40,617 nucleotides of DNA from a virus. The notes under the pieces are model-generated. The model did no database searches, was not told the DNA's origin, and saw only the letters and a program-made list of their open reading frames with translations. The stretch lies in the IMG/VR virus record IMGVR_UViG_3300050033_000285, positions 1 through 40,617 of that record. One strand, 5' to 3'. Of this stretch, positions 37,444-40,617 are shown in pieces; within the stretch, counting starts at the first letter, position 1; each line of letters starts with the position of its first letter. The position numbers and the translations under genes are program-made.

Positions 37444-38126
37444 GCATGTCCAAATCCGACGCCCCGGAAGCGCTGGCGGTCCTGACGACGGTTCTGACCG
37501 CGCTCCAGGCCAACGCCATGATGCAGGCCAGTGGCGCCGCTGCCTCGACGCTTTACTACACCTTTGGCGCGATGGAATCGTTCGCGCCGTCGGCGATTGA
37601 ATTCAACTGGCTCGGATTGCCGCTTTCGCAATGCTTCTATCTCGCCAGGGTATCAGGGATCACGCTGGCCGGCATGGCGGCGGTTCGCGCCGTGGCGCAG
37701 GCACAGACGCCGACGGGGACACCGGCCAAGGCGGTTGCGCTGGCCTGTGCGCGCTTTGCTTTGATCCAGGAAGCGCAAATCCTGGCGCAAACGACGTTCG
37801 TCAGCAGCGGCGACGTCAACGAGGCGATCGCGGTCTACAACACGGCCTTCGACCGCGCGCAGACCGAAGCGGCCGACGCAATGCAAATCGCGGCGTATCG
37901 AAGCCTGGTGACGCTGCACGCGGCGATGAGCCACGATCTTTCGATGCGCGCGCTGCAACTACCTTCGATGATCCGCTACTCCTTCGGGCGGTCCTATACG
38001 GCGGTTGGCCTAGCACAGCGGCTGTTCGGCGACCCGACGCAGGCCATCAACCTAGTTCAGGAGAACAAGGTCCCTCATCCCTATTTCATGCCGCTGTCGG
38101 GCAGCGCGCTGGCATTGGCGGCTTGA
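37440..38126 (+). CDS. gpN-like baseplate protein, C-terminal part
   Basis: 228 residues: ALAVLTTVLTALQANAMMQA, FALIQEAQILAQTTFVSSGD, RSLVTLHAAMSHDLSMRALQ, PSMIRYSFGRSYTAVGLAQR and RLFGDPTQAINLVQENKVPH PYF. The last motifs match the C-terminal region of Mu gpN-type proteins. Together with the gene at 36665 it makes up one gpN. Confidence 0.75.
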   Translation: MSMSKSDAPEALAVLTTVLTALQANAMMQASGAAASTLYYTFGAMESFAPSAIEFNWLGLPLSQCFYLARVSGITLAGMAAVRAVAQAQTPTGTPAKAVALACARFALIQEAQILAQTTFVSSGDVNEAIAVYNTAFDRAQTEAADAMQIAAYRSLVTLHAAMSHDLSMRALQLPSMIRYSFGRSYTAVGLAQRLFGDPTQAINLVQENKVPHPYFMPLSGSALALAA

Positions 38127-38129
38127 GGC

Positions 38130-39290
38130 GTGCCTAATCCATCCGAAGTTGCGTCGATCACAATCGGCGGCAAGCAGTATACGACGTGGAAGACTGTTTC
38201 CGTCGAGCGCACATTCAAGCACGGCGGCGCGTCCGCCGAATTCAGCATCATCGAGGATGCCGCGACCTCAGCACCCGGCGGCCCAGGCGGCGTCACCGTT
38301 TTGTCGCCGGCGCAGGTCGGGTTAGGGGGCACGCAGGTCATCGACGGCTTCGTCGAGATGGTCCAGCGCGCGTACAGCCCACAACAACACGGTGTGTTGG
38401 TGCGGGTCGTTTCCAAAACCATCTTGACCGTCAAAAGCACGGTTCGCACCAGTCCGGGCCAGTTCAAGGGCTACACACTTTCGTCGCTGGTCAACACAAT
38501 CGCGGCGCCGGTCGGCGTGTCCTTCAGCTACGGTGCGGGCGGCGCGCCGGCCAACGCGGAAAAAGTCTTCGAACGCGTTTCGCTCAACGTCGGCGAAAGC
38601 ATGCACGTGGCGATCGGCCGCCTGGCGGCCATGCGCAACATCTATCTGACCGACGACGCCAACGGCAATATCGTCGGCATGCGAGCATCGGGGTCGGGAG
38701 GTTCCGGCGCGCAGCTGACCGAGGGCGGCAACATCAAGTCCGCAATCGCGGTGTTAAGCACTCGCGATGCGCTAGAACAATACGATGTCCAGGGCCAGAA
38801 TTTTTCGACCGATCAGCGCTGGGGCCGGCAGGCCAGCGCGGTCTCGGCGACGGGGGGATATAGCGGCGAGCCTGGTACTTACAAGAATACGACAATGCCG
38901 ATGCCGGGCGACTCGACCGACGCGGCGATGTATTGCCAACGTGTGATCGGCGAAGATGCCGCGCGGTCGGTCGAAGTAACGGTGGTCGTGCGGGGATGGT
39001 TCGCTGACGGCGGCAATCTCTGGATTGCAATGATCGGGCAACAGGTCACGGTCAATTCGCCGTTGCTGTTTCCGAATGACAAAACAATGTCACTCTATAT
39101 CCGCGGCGTCACGCACAAGCAAAATGATGCGACGGGCACGGAGACAGAGATCGTGCTCTGCAACATCTTCGGGCTTGGCGGCGACGCGCCCGCCGGAACT
39201 GATGAAACGATGCCGGGCGGAACGCCTACACCGGCGACGCCGGATGCTCCCGATGCGCCTGATCCGGCAGCCAGTCCTGGCGAATTTTAA
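38130..39290 (+). CDS. Baseplate hub protein, Mu gpP (gp44)-like
   Basis: 386 residues from GTG 38130, three bases after the previous stop. Pattern of gpP: VASITIGGKQYTTWKTVSVE, RTFKHGGASAEFSI, QVIDGFVEMVQRAYSPQQHG, VLNVGES-type helix (VSLNVGESMHVAIGRLAAMR) and YDVQGQNFSTDQRWGRQASA. It forms the trimeric hub (like T4 gp27) at the tube end. The tail is Pro/Asp-rich. Confidence 0.88.
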   Translation: MPNPSEVASITIGGKQYTTWKTVSVERTFKHGGASAEFSIIEDAATSAPGGPGGVTVLSPAQVGLGGTQVIDGFVEMVQRAYSPQQHGVLVRVVSKTILTVKSTVRTSPGQFKGYTLSSLVNTIAAPVGVSFSYGAGGAPANAEKVFERVSLNVGESMHVAIGRLAAMRNIYLTDDANGNIVGMRASGSGGSGAQLTEGGNIKSAIAVLSTRDALEQYDVQGQNFSTDQRWGRQASAVSATGGYSGEPGTYKNTTMPMPGDSTDAAMYCQRVIGEDAARSVEVTVVVRGWFADGGNLWIAMIGQQVTVNSPLLFPNDKTMSLYIRGVTHKQNDATGTETEIVLCNIFGLGGDAPAGTDETMPGGTPTPATPDAPDAPDPAASPGEF

Positions 39291-39309
39291 CCGGTCGAGA
39301 GGACACGGA

Positions 39310-39936
39310 ATGCCGCAGATCGGAAAACCGCAGACGGGCCTGGACCGAACCGCAAACGGGATAGGGCGCGCGTTCATCACAGCGACCGACGACACGAAGT
39401 TGTGGCAGGAGGTTACTCATAAGGGCCACCAGAACGAACAGGCTGACACAATCGAGCACGCTCATCCCTACGGCTTCACCTCGCGCGTGCAGCCGCCGTC
39501 GAACGGCAAGGGCGCGGAGGGGATCGTCGTCTATCCCACCGGGGATCGATCGCACGGCGTCACGGTCGTCAACGGCGATCGTCGTTATCGGCTCTATAAG
39601 CTAGCCAACGGCGAAGTAGCGCTGCATGACGATCTTGGCCATCAGATCCATATGTCGCGGACAGGGATCGTCGCATCGGCGCCAAACAGCAAGAACATCA
39701 CCCTCCAGATCATGGAGAGCGATGCCCTCCCGCAGGATCAGAAATACGCTCAGGTACAGCAGAAGGGACGCCCCACCGTCGCAACGTTCGTCCTCAACGC
39801 AAAGGGACTCACAATCAATGCTCCCCAGATTACGCTCAATGCAACCGGCGGTGCGCTGACGATGACCGCGTCCGGCACTACGACGCTCACTGCGCCGAAC
39901 ATCAAGATCAACGGCAACGTCGACATCAATAGCTGA
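39310..39936 (+). CDS. Baseplate spike protein V, Mu gp45-like
   Basis: 208 residues from ATG 39310: KLWQEVTHKGHQNEQADTIE, HAHPYGFTSRVQPPSNGKGA, GIVVYPTGDRSHGVTVVNGD, then a beta-helical end (LTINAPQITLNATGGALTMT, APNIKINGNVDINS). It forms the membrane-piercing spike. A short stretch of it seems to be copied at 37288-37443. Confidence 0.9.
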   Translation: MPQIGKPQTGLDRTANGIGRAFITATDDTKLWQEVTHKGHQNEQADTIEHAHPYGFTSRVQPPSNGKGAEGIVVYPTGDRSHGVTVVNGDRRYRLYKLANGEVALHDDLGHQIHMSRTGIVASAPNSKNITLQIMESDALPQDQKYAQVQQKGRPTVATFVLNAKGLTINAPQITLNATGGALTMTASGTTTLTAPNIKINGNVDINS

Positions 39937-39948
39937 GGCTCGGCGACG

Positions 39949-40209
39949 ATGGGATTTCCTGTGGCGAGGCTTGGCGACACGGGGACGCACGGCGGCGCGA
40001 TTATCACCGCGGCATCGAAGACGAAGTGCGAGGGGCAGATGGTAGCGCGCGTAGCCGACATCTACAACTGCCCAATCCACGGCCCCAACCCAATCACGTC
40101 CGGCTCGCCACAGTGGATCACGGAGGGACACCTGACTGCCCGCACTAGCAGCACGACGGCGTGCGGCGCGACGATCATCGGTGGCGCGACCAAGACGTTT
40201 TGCGACTGA
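39949..40209 (+). CDS. PAAR-motif spike tip protein
   Basis: 86 residues: FPVARLGDTGTHGGAIITAA, VADIYNCPIHGPNPITSGSP and SSTTACGATIIGGATKTFCD. The repeated short beta turns and spaced Cys/His fit a PAAR cone that caps the spike and binds a metal ion. It follows the spike gene as expected. Confidence 0.9.
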   Translation: MGFPVARLGDTGTHGGAIITAASKTKCEGQMVARVADIYNCPIHGPNPITSGSPQWITEGHLTARTSSTTACGATIIGGATKTFCD

Positions 40210-40210
40210 C

Positions 40211-40617
40211 ATGACCGACATCCGCATCGTCCAATACTCGCAGTTCGCTGGGCCCGTGCTGCTTGATTGGTTGCTGACGCCGCTCGGACAATTGGACGAG
40301 ACCGAGCAGCTTGCGACCGCCATCATTGTCGCGCTCGGGACCGATGGGCTGGCCGCCGCGACCGACACGCTGCCGAACATCGGCGACGACAACCTCAGAG
40401 GCTGGTGGGGCGATCTCGACGCGGACATAATCTGGAACGGCTGGCCGATCGGTTCGAAGTTGTGGCTACTGTCGCGATCGAAGATCACCGGCGCGGGCTC
40501 CAAGCAAGGCCCAACCGTCGCGCAGGTGCAGCACTACATCAATGCCTGCATCCAGCCATTCATCAAGGCGAGAGTCGCGACGTCGTTCACGGCCGTGGTG
40601 ACCAATCCAGACCGCGA
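40211..40617 (+). CDS. Mu gp46-like baseplate protein (partial)
   Basis: Starts MTDIRIVQYSQFAGPVLLDW LLTPL and stays open to the window end (135 residues). The pattern LATAIIVALGTDGLAAATD, GWWGDLDADIIWNGWPIGSK and LWLLSRSKITGAGS matches the GP46 family, a wedge component next to gp47 and gp48 in Mu. The 3' end is outside the window. Confidence 0.9.
   Translation, partial: MTDIRIVQYSQFAGPVLLDWLLTPLGQLDETEQLATAIIVALGTDGLAAATDTLPNIGDDNLRGWWGDLDADIIWNGWPIGSKLWLLSRSKITGAGSKQGPTVAQVQHYINACIQPFIKARVATSFTAVVTNPDR

Overview
The window is most of a temperate tailed-phage genome (a prophage or phage contig) from a GC-rich alphaproteobacterium. The host class is inferred from a phage-borne GcrA, an alphaproteobacterial cell-cycle regulator, and from the general look of the early genes. 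I cannot name the genus. No integrase, Mu-type transposase, lysis cassette or tail fibre is visible, so one or both phage ends lie outside the window.

Layout. Positions 1-2092 (minus strand) hold a repeat-bearing DUF7666-like protein, an HNH endonuclease, a small protein and a DUF3560 protein. Positions 2123-3174 are the lysogeny switch: a CI-like S24 repressor read leftwards and a Cro-like protein read rightwards, with three copies of a 17-bp dyad (GTAGC-N7-GCTAC) between them and two more copies in front of the leftward DUF3560 operon. Positions 3172-17540 are a tightly overlapping rightward early operon: ParB/MT-A70 adenine methyltransferase, GcrA, RuvC-like resolvase, nucleoside deoxyribosyltransferase-like protein, TSCPD-domain protein, Toprim primase, C5 cytosine methyltransferase with a long overlapping second frame, endonuclease VII, RepA-like ATPase, and an IS110-like C-terminal-domain protein. 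Positions 17541-19120 are mostly non-coding, with a small coiled-coil gene and a candidate late promoter.

Positions 19121-40617 are the virion genes. The head is lambda-like: Nu1-like and GpA terminase subunits, gpW, portal, S49 protease, separate scaffold, decoration protein with an inserted domain, gpE-type capsid protein and gpFII. The tail is contractile and Mu-like: DUF2635, gpL sheath, gpM tube, gp41 with a -1 frameshift, tape measure with two peptidoglycan-hydrolase domains, split gpN, gpP, gp45/V spike, PAAR tip and gp46. A two-gene cassette on the minus strand (ribbon-helix-helix regulator plus secreted protein) interrupts the tail operon.

The most unusual signal is a 25-nt conserved hairpin sequence found exactly three times, 23-25 nt before the start codons of the three most abundant virion proteins (capsid, sheath, tube). 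After each copy a second hairpin pairs with the ribosome binding site, and its stem sequence differs between copies while the pairing is kept. This looks like a shared translational or mRNA-stability control element. Other notable points are the five-site repressor regulon with apparently leaderless CI and Cro messages, the overprinted frame inside dcm, a dcm tail fused to the neighbouring endonuclease VII, and gpN split around a fragment resembling gp45.
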